In this document: one piece after another, positions 16,158 to 24,640 of the stretch | How the letters are laid out: each line of letters begins with the position of its first letter | Position numbering within the stretch: the stretch's first letter is position 1 | From: Bacteroidetes bacterium 47-18 | GTDB taxonomy: Bacteria > Bacteroidota > Bacteroidia > Chitinophagales > Chitinophagaceae | Direction of reading: 5' to 3' | DNA length: 56,746 bases | Assembly (NCBI GenBank): GCA_001897155.1 | Contig: MKSF01000031.1 | Location: 1 to 56,746, forward strand | Translations under genes and position numbers: made by a program | The notes under the pieces: model-generated | The model's input: the letters and a program-made list of their open reading frames with translations, nothing else | Told to the model about the DNA's origin: nothing | Database searches by the model: none

Positions 16158-17432
16158 TCACGATTTAAGACAAATCTTATTCAGCCAATCTCTTTTTTGT
16201 TCCAGACTTGCTCCATTGCCGTATTTAGGACGGTTGAATTTATGCCCCATGAGTTCCGCTTGTACCCGATCAGGTGCATTGACGCTTAAAATCCTGTCCT
16301 GGAAGCTATGACGTAACGAATATACCGTGTGTTGTCTGGAGGGAGTTAAACGATGATCCCGCAGAAATTTGCTAATTGCATTGGTCAGGTTGTCGGGCTT
16401 ATTGCGGTATTTTAAAAATCCGTTTGGACAGTTTCGGAATGCTTCCAAGGCATAGCCCACCAAAGGGATTGTTCTTTCGCTATGGGGTGTTTTCAGCATT
16501 TTATCTTTGCGGTTCCTGATGTAGATATGGGGTATTGCATCATTCAGGATAATATCTTCGGGTAGCAGGCCGATAATTTCAGAGGGTCGTGCGCCTGTTT
16601 CCGCAACAATCATAAGCAGGTTGCGCCCATCGCTTCCCATTTCCGAAAGCTTAGGATTGTTTAAAAGCGAAACAATTTGATCCGAGGTAAAGGGAAGCCT
16701 TGTTTGTTTAATCGCCTTTTTAAGCTTGATTTTCTTAAATAGATGGGCAATGTCCAGCCCGATACTTTCGCGGTCTGAAACAAGCTCTAAAATGCCTTTT
16801 AGGTGAATAAAATCCTTGTTGGCACTGTCAGGGTCTTTGCCTTCATTGTTGACCCTTTTTACCCACCATTCCCGAAAACTTGTAATGTCGCTTTTGATGA
16901 CCTCTTTTAATGGCTTGTCGCCGACAATGGCAATAAAGCTGTTAATGGCTTTGATACGAGGATTACGCCACTTTCTTATCTGGCTTTCCGATTTGTTGAA
17001 TACAAGGTCTTGCGATAACTGCCAGTATTTTTCTAAAGCTTGGCTTAGGCTGATGCTGGACGCTTCTTTACCACCCAAAACCGCTTTAACCTGCTTTTCG
17101 GATGCGCTCTGTAAAGCCAATATCCGCTCTAATAGTTCCTGCATAGGCAGGGCAGCGACTTCGGTAATTGGTTTATAGGCAAAGCCCATTTGACGGGCGA
17201 TATGAACGATTTTCCCGAACCGTTCAAGGTCGTGGCTTTGACTATCGGTAAGAAGGCTTTGCCAATAGTCCACAATCGCATCATCTAATGCCAGTGATTT
17301 CCGTAATGCCGTGCGTTTACAAGCCGTGCCTAAAGAAATCCGCACGTTCTTGCGCGGGTCAAGATCGCGGTAAATAGTCGGTGTATTGCGGTTGTAATAA
17401 TAGGTGTTTTCACGCTTCAAAAGATAGGACAT
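16158..17432 (-). CDS. Tyrosine recombinase (site-specific integrase)
   Basis: This 424-residue phage-type integrase starts with an N-terminal segment typical of integrases (MSYLLKRENTYYYNRN). It then has a core-binding SAM-like region (about 130-240) and a catalytic domain (about 250-424). Catalytic residues are visible: the first Arg in ETGARPSEIIGL, Lys/His near HSERTIPL, the HxxR pair in YSLRHSFQDR, and a late Tyr in RPKYGNGAS. It resembles integrases of proteobacterial elements more than the IntDOT type found later in this window. Upstream of its start lies an attP-like region with repeated TGTGACAAT motifs. Confidence 0.88.
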   Translation of the reverse strand: MSYLLKRENTYYYNRNTPTIYRDLDPRKNVRISLGTACKRTALRKSLALDDAIVDYWQSLLTDSQSHDLERFGKIVHIARQMGFAYKPITEVAALPMQELLERILALQSASEKQVKAVLGGKEASSISLSQALEKYWQLSQDLVFNKSESQIRKWRNPRIKAINSFIAIVGDKPLKEVIKSDITSFREWWVKRVNNEGKDPDSANKDFIHLKGILELVSDRESIGLDIAHLFKKIKLKKAIKQTRLPFTSDQIVSLLNNPKLSEMGSDGRNLLMIVAETGARPSEIIGLLPEDIILNDAIPHIYIRNRKDKMLKTPHSERTIPLVGYALEAFRNCPNGFLKYRNKPDNLTNAISKFLRDHRLTPSRQHTVYSLRHSFQDRILSVNAPDRVQAELMGHKFNRPKYGNGASLEQKRDWLNKICLKS

Positions 17433-17692
17433 AGGACAGCACCATGTGACAATTCATGTGCCACTTTCCTATAACAACCATTTATGCACGTGGTGCAAAA
17501 ATCAATTTTCTTGTTTGTTTCAAAGGATATAAATATCCGTAAAACACAAGAAAAATGGCGGAGAGGGTGTCGGGCACATATGAGACAATCTTTCCACTGG
17601 CTATAAGATTTATCAGGTACTTATCAATCCAATTCTATTGCTGCATGTGACAGTGAATTTGCTAATAATGTGACAATAAATCTTACAGCTAA
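17433..17692. other. Candidate attachment region (attP-like) of the integrase
   Basis: The 260 bases upstream of the integrase start contain ATGTGACAAT at 17444-17453 and 17668-17677, TGAGACAAT at 17581-17589 and ATGTGACAGT at 17645-17654, which look like integrase arm-binding repeats. Between them, 17556-17569 reads TGGCGGAGAGGGTG, the reverse complement of a common tRNA-Ser 3' end (CACCCTCTCCGCCA). A tRNA-end core flanked on both sides by arm repeats is the layout of an unrecombined attP. No gene is seen here. Confidence 0.5.
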
Positions 17693-18010
17693 TCATTGCA
17701 TGTTTGACGCTACCTGTAAAGCAATATTTTTCAAGTCCTGATTGGCTTTTCTTGCTTCCCGCTCTTCGTGAATCCGCTTGAATATAGGAAGATACTTGTC
17801 GCCATATTTCTGAATAATCTGCGCCATAATAATGTATGCTTTCTCTATATTTTCATCTGTAACCGTGAATTCTTTTTTCAATGTATGTGCTCCTGCTTTT
17901 GCGTTCAGCTTAGCAGAATAATGGATAGAGTTTGAATGCTTCTGTATGTGTAAAAGCCTGTCAATGGCTATAAAATGGCATATCAGAATATACGCACAAT
18001 CATTTATCAC
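17693..18010 (-). CDS. Hypothetical protein of the mobilizable element
   Basis: This protein has up to 105 residues. The first 15 or so are hydrophobic (CAYILICHFIAI). The remainder is soluble and helical, with KEFTVTDENIEKAYIIMAQ and a charged helix FKRIHEEREARKANQ. No family is recognised. An internal start is possible. It lies between the attachment-like region and the divergent HTH gene. Confidence 0.5.
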   Translation of the reverse strand: MINDCAYILICHFIAIDRLLHIQKHSNSIHYSAKLNAKAGAHTLKKEFTVTDENIEKAYIIMAQIIQKYGDKYLPIFKRIHEEREARKANQDLKNIALQVASNMQ

Positions 18011-18165
18011 TCTTCACAGTCATTAACAGGCATTACTCAATCGCTTTTTCCAATCGCATACCGAAAAGTTCTGCTATTTACACACTCCCATTTCAAAATT
18101 TTAAAACAAGGAGGTGTATAATTTCCCTGAAAGCAATCAGAGAAAATTTTAAAGAGAGGCATCCG

Positions 18166-18363
18166 ATGGACACGCTTAACTTTAATGAACCATTGCTCGA
18201 CAGAAAATCAGCCGCGCACTTTCTCAATATCAAACCGTCCACGTTGGCGGTATGGGATTGTACGAAACGATACGACCTAAAGCCGATCAGGGTCGGTGGA
18301 CGTGTCCGATACAGCAAAGCAAACCTGATCCGTTTTCTGAACGAACAGCAACGGGAACAATAA
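18166..18363 (+). CDS. AlpA/excisionase-type HTH protein
   Basis: This 65-residue DNA-binding protein consists almost only of a winged HTH: LDRKSAAHFLNIKPSTLAVW then a GGRVRYSKANLIRFL wing. Proteins of this size and type act as excisionases or as switches for element replication genes. It has a GAGAGG ribosome-binding site and precedes the primase gene by 71 bases, probably in one transcript. Confidence 0.75.
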   Translation: MDTLNFNEPLLDRKSAAHFLNIKPSTLAVWDCTKRYDLKPIRVGGRVRYSKANLIRFLNEQQREQ

Positions 18364-18434
18364 GCAGGATAAGAAAAGGCGGCAACCTTTTCCTATCCCT
18401 AATTCAATAAACGAATCATACAAGGAAACGCACG

Positions 18435-19337
18435 ATGAATATCGAATTTGCGAATACTATACCTATTTCTGAAATCCTGGCCAAGCTTGGATTACACCCG
18501 GCTAAACGACAAGAAAATGACCTTTGGTATCTCTCTCCTTTCAGGAATGAGAAAACGGCCAGCTTTCACGTTAATATAAGCAAAAACGTATGGTATGACC
18601 ACGGCGAAGGTATCGGTGGCGATGCCTTTGGCCTTGTATGCATGCATTTGGAGCGTTCGGGTGTACAGTCCGCGCCTGCCAATGCCCTGCGTTGGCTGCA
18701 CAATATGTTTCAGGGGCCGCATATTCCAGTGCTTCAGTATGATGATAGGCGGAAAGAAACCACCAGCAAAACCGTTTTAAAAGGCGTTAAGCCGATAAAG
18801 CATCCGTCTTTGATACACTATCTTGCAGGTCGCGGTATTCCGTTGAGCGTTGCAAAGACCTATTTGCAGGAAATTCGTGTGGAAAATACGAAAACCAATA
18901 AAGTATTTTTTGCCCTTGGAATCAAAAATGAAGAAAGGGGGTATGAATACCGCAATCTGTATTTCAAAGGTTGCGTTGGGAAAAAATCGGTCACGTTCAT
19001 TCGTGGTGAAATCCCTAAACCGCCCGCCATTCATATTTTTGAGGGCTTTATGGATTTTCTTTCTGTGATTACACAGCATGAGGGAAAACGCCTGAAACAT
19101 GATGCCATTATCCTGAACTCATTAAGCCAGATAAAAGAGGCTGTCGCCTATATCAAAGGCTATGGCTATGAAAGGGCTTATACCTGGCTCGACAATGACG
19201 AAGCAGGGAAAAAGGCCACAGCAGCCTTTGCTGAATTTTTCAAGACAGAAGACAACCTTATACACCAGCCGATGAACCAGAATTACGCCCCCTATAAGGA
19301 CGTGAACGCTGCCCATATGGCAAAACTCGGATTGTGA
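18435..19337 (+). CDS. Toprim-domain primase-like protein
   Basis: This 300-residue DnaG-related protein carries an N-terminal CHC2-like region in which the usual zinc cysteines are largely lost (LWYLSPFRNEKTASFHV, WYDHGEGIGGDAFGLV). A Toprim domain follows with IHIFEGFMDFL (catalytic Glu) and YTWLDNDEAGKKA (DxD). Such proteins prime DNA synthesis after conjugative transfer or in plasmid-like replication. It is followed by a RadC-like gene nine bases downstream. Confidence 0.8.
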   Translation: MNIEFANTIPISEILAKLGLHPAKRQENDLWYLSPFRNEKTASFHVNISKNVWYDHGEGIGGDAFGLVCMHLERSGVQSAPANALRWLHNMFQGPHIPVLQYDDRRKETTSKTVLKGVKPIKHPSLIHYLAGRGIPLSVAKTYLQEIRVENTKTNKVFFALGIKNEERGYEYRNLYFKGCVGKKSVTFIRGEIPKPPAIHIFEGFMDFLSVITQHEGKRLKHDAIILNSLSQIKEAVAYIKGYGYERAYTWLDNDEAGKKATAAFAEFFKTEDNLIHQPMNQNYAPYKDVNAAHMAKLGL

Positions 19338-19345
19338 GGTGTTCA

Positions 19346-19825
19346 ATGAAATTCAAAGAGCAATACATCTTCGACCTGTTCAAAGTCGCAGAAATCGAAA
19401 TCATTTACAATCCTTTACCCGACCTTCAAAACAGGCCGGTCATTACGGAAGCATCCATTGCTTATGAAATTTTCCGCAACCATTGGAACAGCAATAAGAT
19501 CGGCTTGCAGGAGCAATTCAAAATCCTGCTCCTGAATCAAAGAGGAGCCTGCATCGGCATATCAGAGATCGCTACCGGAGGCAAAACCTCCTGTGTTGTG
19601 GATAAGCGGCTGGTATTCGCAACAGCACTCAAAGCCAATGCAAACTCCATTATACTGGCGCATAACCACCCTTCCGGCGGGTTGCAGCCAAGCGAAGCGG
19701 ACATAAGCCTTACTAAAAGCATAGCCGAAGCAGGAAAGCTAATGGATATACCCGTTCTCGATCATCTTATCCTGACGCCGCAATCCTATCTGTCGTTTTC
19801 AGATGCGGGACTGATGCCAGTGTAA
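19346..19825 (+). CDS. RadC/JAB-domain protein (intact metal site)
   Basis: This 159-residue MPN/JAB metalloprotease-fold protein of the RadC family has the complete metal-binding motif AHNHPSGGLQPSEADISLT followed by DIPVLDHLIL. RadC proteins are frequent on mobile elements and their exact role is not settled. An upstream GTG at 19334 is in frame, but the ATG at 19346 is preferred because GAGGTG, a good ribosome-binding site, lies just before it. It shares clear alignment with the degenerate homologue at 24114-24557. Confidence 0.85.
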   Translation: MKFKEQYIFDLFKVAEIEIIYNPLPDLQNRPVITEASIAYEIFRNHWNSNKIGLQEQFKILLLNQRGACIGISEIATGGKTSCVVDKRLVFATALKANANSIILAHNHPSGGLQPSEADISLTKSIAEAGKLMDIPVLDHLILTPQSYLSFSDAGLMPV

Positions 19826-19865
19826 CAAATCAAAAAACACGATCCATGCAACAGAAAGAAGAAAG

Positions 19866-20681
19866 ATGTTTAAAATGACCCAAGTAAAACCCGTAAGACC
19901 AGTAGCTCCTTACAGTGGTGGAAAATCACGATTAGCAAAAACGATTATATCGCATATCGAGGCCATTCCGCATAATGCTTATTGTGAGCCCTTTATTGGA
20001 ATGGGCGGTATTTTTTTCAGACGAAAATTTAAACCGAAAACAGAAGTAATAAATGATTATAACGGCGAGGTCGCAAATCTGTTTAGAATACTTTGCCATC
20101 ATTATGACCCGTTTGTAGAGTTGCTACAATGGAGGCTTTCTTCACGTAGGGAGTATTGCCGCCTGATAGATACCCGACCCGACACACTCACTGACTTGCA
20201 ACGTGCGGTCCGTTTCTTTTACCTGCAACGATTGGCTTTTGGTGGGCGCATTGACGGCAAGAATTTCGGTATGTCCGCTAAAGGAACAAGCTATTTCAAT
20301 CTTTCCAAAATCCGTCCTTTATTGAGTGCCGTCCACGAGCGGTTATCAAATGTCGTGATTGAAAACCTCGATTACAAGGAATTCATCACCCGTTATGACC
20401 GGGAAGGAACCCTGTTTTACCTTGACCCGCCTTATTACGGTAATGAAAACGACTACGGGCGTGACTTATTCTCCCGCAATGAGTTTACCTTGATGGCAAC
20501 ACTTTTAAAAAACATTAAGGGCACGTTCATCTTGTCCCTGAATGATCGTCCTGAAGTCGTTTCGCTGTTCAAGGATTTTTTTCAGCTTCCCGTTAAAACG
20601 ACCTATTCCATCATGTCGAAAGACAGTCCAAGACGTACAAATGAATTGCTGATTTCGAACATGGTATTGAAAGGACATTAA
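19866..20681 (+). CDS. D12-class (Dam-type) DNA adenine N6-methyltransferase
   Basis: This 271-residue methyltransferase has the D12-class layout: the SAM-binding APYSGGKSRLAKTI near residue 14, EPFIGMGGIFF near 40, NDYNGEVANL, and the catalytic DPPYYG near 180. No restriction endonuclease is adjacent, so it is an orphan, probably used to protect the element or regulate it. A second in-frame Met at residue 4 is an alternative start. Confidence 0.88.
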   Translation: MFKMTQVKPVRPVAPYSGGKSRLAKTIISHIEAIPHNAYCEPFIGMGGIFFRRKFKPKTEVINDYNGEVANLFRILCHHYDPFVELLQWRLSSRREYCRLIDTRPDTLTDLQRAVRFFYLQRLAFGGRIDGKNFGMSAKGTSYFNLSKIRPLLSAVHERLSNVVIENLDYKEFITRYDREGTLFYLDPPYYGNENDYGRDLFSRNEFTLMATLLKNIKGTFILSLNDRPEVVSLFKDFFQLPVKTTYSIMSKDSPRRTNELLISNMVLKGH

Positions 20682-20707
20682 ATCCTTTCATGTGTGGAGG
20701 GGGCGGA

Positions 20708-20839
20708 ATGGTTATACGAGAAAATACCAAAGCCGCTCCCGACACCAACAGTTATTTTCCTCTTGCTTCGCAATTCACCCGCCCATCCAAAATAAAAGTT
20801 GGTTGGGTCACTTGTCCTTTGGTTTGCATTTTTACGTAA
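20708..20839 (+). CDS. Possible 43-residue peptide
   Basis: An ATG preceded by GGAGGGGGCGG, a strong ribosome-binding site, opens a 43-codon frame ending 30 bases before the DUF2958 gene. The product has no recognised motif. The only support is the ribosome-binding site and its place in the operon. Confidence 0.35.
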   Translation: MVIRENTKAAPDTNSYFPLASQFTRPSKIKVGWVTCPLVCIFT

Positions 20840-20869
20840 CCATTACCCCAATAGGAAAGGAATAATCCA

Positions 20870-21268
20870 ATGAATACCCTTTTTACCACAGAGCAATACA
20901 ATCAACTTATTGAGAATGGACGTATTGCCAATATGGATAAAGACAATGTGCCTGTCGTGATGTTGACGCTGCCGTTTTCATCCTGCATATGGTTGCTGTC
21001 CGAGCTTGACCCCGACAATCCTGATATTGCCTTTGGTCTTTGCGATCTCGGTATGGGATTTCCCGAGTTGGGCTATGTGAGCCTGTCTGAAATTCAGTCC
21101 GTAGAACACCCTGTTTTCAAAACCACAGTGTTCAATAACCCGCTTTTCAAAGCCGACTATCCCATGTCCGCTTATGCCGCCGCCGCACGAGCGCACGGTG
21201 AAATTGTCTGGGATAAAAACACGATTGCCAGATATGCAAAAAAGAAAACGGACAACTTAAAGTTTTAA
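20870..21268 (+). CDS. DUF2958 family protein
   Basis: This 132-residue protein matches the DUF2958 pattern: LFTTEQYNQLIENGR at the start, PVVMLTLPFSSCIWLLSELD, then a glycine-rich FGLCDLGMGFPELGYV. The family is common on proteobacterial plasmids and integrative elements and has no established function. It ends in a clear terminator shared with the convergent relaxase gene. Confidence 0.8.
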   Translation: MNTLFTTEQYNQLIENGRIANMDKDNVPVVMLTLPFSSCIWLLSELDPDNPDIAFGLCDLGMGFPELGYVSLSEIQSVEHPVFKTTVFNNPLFKADYPMSAYAAAARAHGEIVWDKNTIARYAKKKTDNLKF

Positions 21269-21272
21269 CGAC

Positions 21273-21304
21273 AAAAGGCAACCTTGTTGTGCAGGTTGCC
21301 TTTT
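21273..21304. terminator. Terminator between DUF2958 and relaxase genes
   Basis: The stem GGCAACCT/AGGTTGCC (21277-21284 and 21293-21300) is extended by AAAA and TTTT. It lies between convergent genes and works for either strand. Confidence 0.85.
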
Positions 21305-21306
21305 TC

Positions 21307-23955
21307 TTATCCAAACCGATACGCCATTGATGACTTGTTCGTCTGGAACAATGCCGTGTGATCCTGTACCAATTCCACCGCCGAAACCCGATCCCCGCTA
21401 TTCATAGCGTTACGCAATAATTCCTCTTTGTCATCGGTATAGATATGCACGGCATCCCGCCCACGCGATACCGATACATAAAACTGTTTTCGGTTGGTAG
21501 CGGCGAAGGTATCGGACGGCTGCATAATAAACACTTCATCCACCGTTTTACCTTGTGACGCATGGGACGTCACGCAATACGCATGGGCAATATGGCCGTA
21601 ATCCGCAGGCAGCACATACTCCGCTTTGCTTTGCCGATTCACGGCCAGGATATTGCCCTTTCGGTCAAACCCCTTAACCGTCATTGTTTGCCCATTATTC
21701 AGCCTTTTAAACCGTGCATCTTCGCCGTTGCGGGTAATGCGAATATTGTCCCCTTTGGCAAGCGGGATTTCTGAACGGTTATAGACTTCAAACCCTGTGA
21801 CGCTATCCAATGACAAGACGGCCTTGTCTCCGTTTCCGTCCTGAACGATCACATCGTTACCCGAACAGCCGCACACATACCAGACGGATTTTCGCTGAAA
21901 CGCCCCTGATGAACGGCTGAATACAAGAGCATCCCCCTCACGGAAATTCCGTCCGTCCTGTTTGTCCGCTTCCGTCATGGAACGACTAACAAAGCGCATA
22001 ACGGCTCTATCCCTTTTGCCGATCCGCTTTTCCTGTTTCAGCCGTTCGCGTATGGCTGCCGTGACCGCTTCCCCCTGCTTATGGGTGGGGGACACGACCA
22101 ACACGGATTTTTTCTTTTTCACGGCCAGCATATAATCGTCCACAAGCCCCGAATAAGGCGCAGTAGGGTCAATTTCCCTGATTGCCCCTAACGCTTCCAG
22201 ACGCCCGAATCCTGCCGACACGTCGCCGTCCGCCAAAGCCTGTACCGCTTCCCTGTAATCCTCGTTCCGCTGGCGGTAAATACGGCTAATTTCCACCCTA
22301 TGCACGCCACCGATTTTTTCCAGAACCCGCAAGGCATCACCGCGCACCACACTTCCGTGTTGTCGTGTATCACCAGCCTGCACCACCCTTGCGCGGTGGT
22401 TGTCCGCAAGGGCAAGCAAAGCCGTCATATCCTGAACCCCGAGCAAGCCCGCTTCATCCACCCATAACACACCATTTGCAAGCCGTTCCTGGAGAACAGG
22501 GTCGGCCAGCAGCTTTGCCACCGTTTCCGCTTCCATAAAGCCTTCCTGCCGTAAGACACCCCTTGCGGCTTCCGCAGTCGGGGCAACGATAACGGCAGGC
22601 TTGTCAATAGCGGCTTCTATAAGCGGGACAGCTTCTTGCATAAGGGTTGTTTTACCCGTTCCCGCACGTCCCGAAAGGATCGTCACCCCGTCCGGCGTGG
22701 TCAGGATATGACCGATAGCGTGGGCGTGCTGCCCTGTGGCTTTCAGGGCAGGGGCTTTGTCGTATAACGGCGCAAAAGCCCCTTTGCCTTTTTGGGCAAT
22801 CGCAAGCATCCGTTTTTCTTCGGCTAAAACGCCTTTTGTGGTGCAGAGCTGATCTGACAGGTGAATAATCCGGTCATCCTGTTTAAAGCGATGGGTAATG
22901 GCATCCACCGACACGGAGGCGCAGCCAATCGCTCGCCTGTAAGCGGTTTCAAGGACACGGCGTACAGGCATAACCGAAGCACGCTCGAACCGGGCCAACA
23001 ACGCATGGTCAAGGCATTGCGTTGTCGTGATCGTTTCGGCGGTTTGTGTTGACGAAAAACGGACAGGGGTGTTGTGTGTGTCCATTCCCGCCTTTGCAAT
23101 CTGCTTGCGCCAGTCTTTTTTCAGTTGTGCCAGTGTCAGACCCTTTTGCTTCTTGCTGCGTGTCTTTGCGCCGAGTGCATCCAAATCCTTTGCATCGGTA
23201 ATATTCTTCTCTTTGGCAATCTGCCCGATCTCATTGGTGCGTTTGGAGAACAAATCAATGACGGAGCCAGGCACACCCTCGATTTCAAAGGCGGTTGCCG
23301 TGCGCCGTATCGCATAGCCTAAAGCAATCAGCCGATCTGAAAGGTTCTTATGGAACCGCGCCTGGTAATACGGCATATCCCGTTTGATGTCGCCGAATTG
23401 TGCCGCTTTGTAACATTGCTCCACGGGGTCATAGGTCACGTTGAACGTAAAGCAATGGCAATGCAAATGCGGATCTGGCAAATGACCGTCTACAGGGCGT
23501 GCCGTCTGGTGGATAAAATCGGCATAGAGCAATTCACCGGTTTCCCGGTCATCGTCTTTGCCGTGTTTACGGACGCGGGTTTTTGCGTCCGCTTCAATTT
23601 CCTGCATAGTGTCATGTACGCTTTTCTGAAACGCTCGCAGGATATCATCGTCCTTTGACAGGATATGCAGGACAGAGACAGATTTAGGGACGTGGAATGA
23701 AATATCATAGCCGACACGGCGGTAATCATTGGTACGCAGCGTAAGGGGATCGCCAGTTATGGGATGGAGGTTGTCGCACAAGGCATGAAACGTATCCCGT
23801 GTGATCTCACCGAACAGCCCCAACTTTTCAGCGATTTTGCCGTGAAACGCTCCCGCCACTTCCTGATCGTTCAGGTAGTAATCGGAACGTGATAGATTGT
23901 CATTGAAATAAGATTTTGCTTGCCCTAAAGACAAACTCGCCACCATTCTTATCAT
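21307..23955 (-). CDS. MobF-family relaxase-helicase (TrwC/TraI type)
   Basis: This 882-residue bifunctional conjugation protein nicks oriT and unwinds the transferred strand. The relaxase domain (residues 1-300) has catalytic tyrosines in SDYYLND near 25 and the metal-binding HUH motif in PDPHLHCHCF near 163-170. The RecD-like helicase (about 400-860) has Walker A GRAGTGKTTL, Walker B LWVDEAGLLG and a late GHIAHAYCVTSHASQGKT motif. MobF relaxases are typical of Proteobacteria and Actinobacteria and are less usual in Bacteroidota. The GC content is well above that of the neighbouring cargo. Two starts (codons 1 and 4) lie within a perfect inverted repeat. Confidence 0.92.
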   Translation of the reverse strand: MIRMVASLSLGQAKSYFNDNLSRSDYYLNDQEVAGAFHGKIAEKLGLFGEITRDTFHALCDNLHPITGDPLTLRTNDYRRVGYDISFHVPKSVSVLHILSKDDDILRAFQKSVHDTMQEIEADAKTRVRKHGKDDDRETGELLYADFIHQTARPVDGHLPDPHLHCHCFTFNVTYDPVEQCYKAAQFGDIKRDMPYYQARFHKNLSDRLIALGYAIRRTATAFEIEGVPGSVIDLFSKRTNEIGQIAKEKNITDAKDLDALGAKTRSKKQKGLTLAQLKKDWRKQIAKAGMDTHNTPVRFSSTQTAETITTTQCLDHALLARFERASVMPVRRVLETAYRRAIGCASVSVDAITHRFKQDDRIIHLSDQLCTTKGVLAEEKRMLAIAQKGKGAFAPLYDKAPALKATGQHAHAIGHILTTPDGVTILSGRAGTGKTTLMQEAVPLIEAAIDKPAVIVAPTAEAARGVLRQEGFMEAETVAKLLADPVLQERLANGVLWVDEAGLLGVQDMTALLALADNHRARVVQAGDTRQHGSVVRGDALRVLEKIGGVHRVEISRIYRQRNEDYREAVQALADGDVSAGFGRLEALGAIREIDPTAPYSGLVDDYMLAVKKKKSVLVVSPTHKQGEAVTAAIRERLKQEKRIGKRDRAVMRFVSRSMTEADKQDGRNFREGDALVFSRSSGAFQRKSVWYVCGCSGNDVIVQDGNGDKAVLSLDSVTGFEVYNRSEIPLAKGDNIRITRNGEDARFKRLNNGQTMTVKGFDRKGNILAVNRQSKAEYVLPADYGHIAHAYCVTSHASQGKTVDEVFIMQPSDTFAATNRKQFYVSVSRGRDAVHIYTDDKEELLRNAMNSGDRVSAVELVQDHTALFQTNKSSMAYRFG

Positions 23956-23964
23956 GGTGGCGAG
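23936..23964. repeat. Perfect inverted repeat over the relaxase start
   Basis: The arms CTCGCCACCAT (23936-23946) and ATGGTGGCGAG (23954-23964) are exact complements around a seven-base loop. The repeat contains both candidate relaxase start codons. It could act as a repressor operator, a translation-blocking mRNA hairpin or part of a relaxase binding site. Confidence 0.7.
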
Positions 23965-24113
23965 TGTAGCCTAAGTTACTGATAGTACATGAAAATTGTT
24001 TAAATGTAATGACTATTAATAACAGAATTACATTGAGCAATAAAATGTTATGTTATCTATACTGTCAAAAATATATGAGAACTTCAATTTGAAAAAGTTA
24101 ATTACTCCAAAAA

Positions 24114-24557
24114 TTATAAATTATAAGAGTAGTAAGAGTCTTGTGTAACAATTAGTTGATCAAGTATAACGACCCCGTTTTGTTTGCCAAATTCTTTTAT
24201 CTCTTCTGCTTTTTGTTTTTGTCTTTTACTAGGCATAACATTTCCAAGTATACTATTTTCAGCAATGATTATATTACGAAGTTTAGCCCTCTTGACATCT
24301 TCAATTATTTTCTGAATATCAGTTAATTCTGACGAGTTAGTTTGAAGAGTTTTAATCAACTGCCTTTTTTCGTTTAATACAAGAATTCGATATTCTTGTT
24401 TATAGGATAGATGGTATTTATTCCAATCATTAATTAAAGCAAAGAAAACATCATTAGTTTCAACTAATGCTTTTAGAGTTGCTTTATTCTCAACACGAGT
24501 CATATAACTATCCTTACTGTAAGCTCTTACGGGAACTCTTAACGTTTTAGTTGTCAT
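24114..24557 (-). CDS. RadC/JAB-like protein lacking metal ligands
   Basis: This 147-residue protein aligns over its length with the intact RadC of the same element: YRILVLNEKRQLI corresponds to FKILLLNQRGACI, and VVILDQLIVTQDSYYSY to IPVLDHLILTPQSYLSF. Where the intact protein has AHNHPSG, this one has AENSILG, and the downstream Asp is a Gln, so both histidines and the acid are gone. It is therefore probably a non-catalytic JAB fold used for binding. It follows the large FAD/NAD-type gene by 83 bases in the same direction; both are AT-rich and unlike the flanking transfer genes, suggesting a transferred cargo pair. Confidence 0.72.
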   Translation of the reverse strand: MTTKTLRVPVRAYSKDSYMTRVENKATLKALVETNDVFFALINDWNKYHLSYKQEYRILVLNEKRQLIKTLQTNSSELTDIQKIIEDVKRAKLRNIIIAENSILGNVMPSKRQKQKAEEIKEFGKQNGVVILDQLIVTQDSYYSYNL

Positions 24558-24640
24558 TATTGTTTAATTTTTCAAATATCAATATACTATATTATATAAT
24601 ATTTAGACACAAGATATTATCAGAAGTAAAATTAAGAAAC

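Noticed and set aside
19334-19345. Upstream GTG start for the RadC-like gene
   Set aside because: It would remove the ribosome-binding site GAGGTG; the ATG at 19346 fits better.
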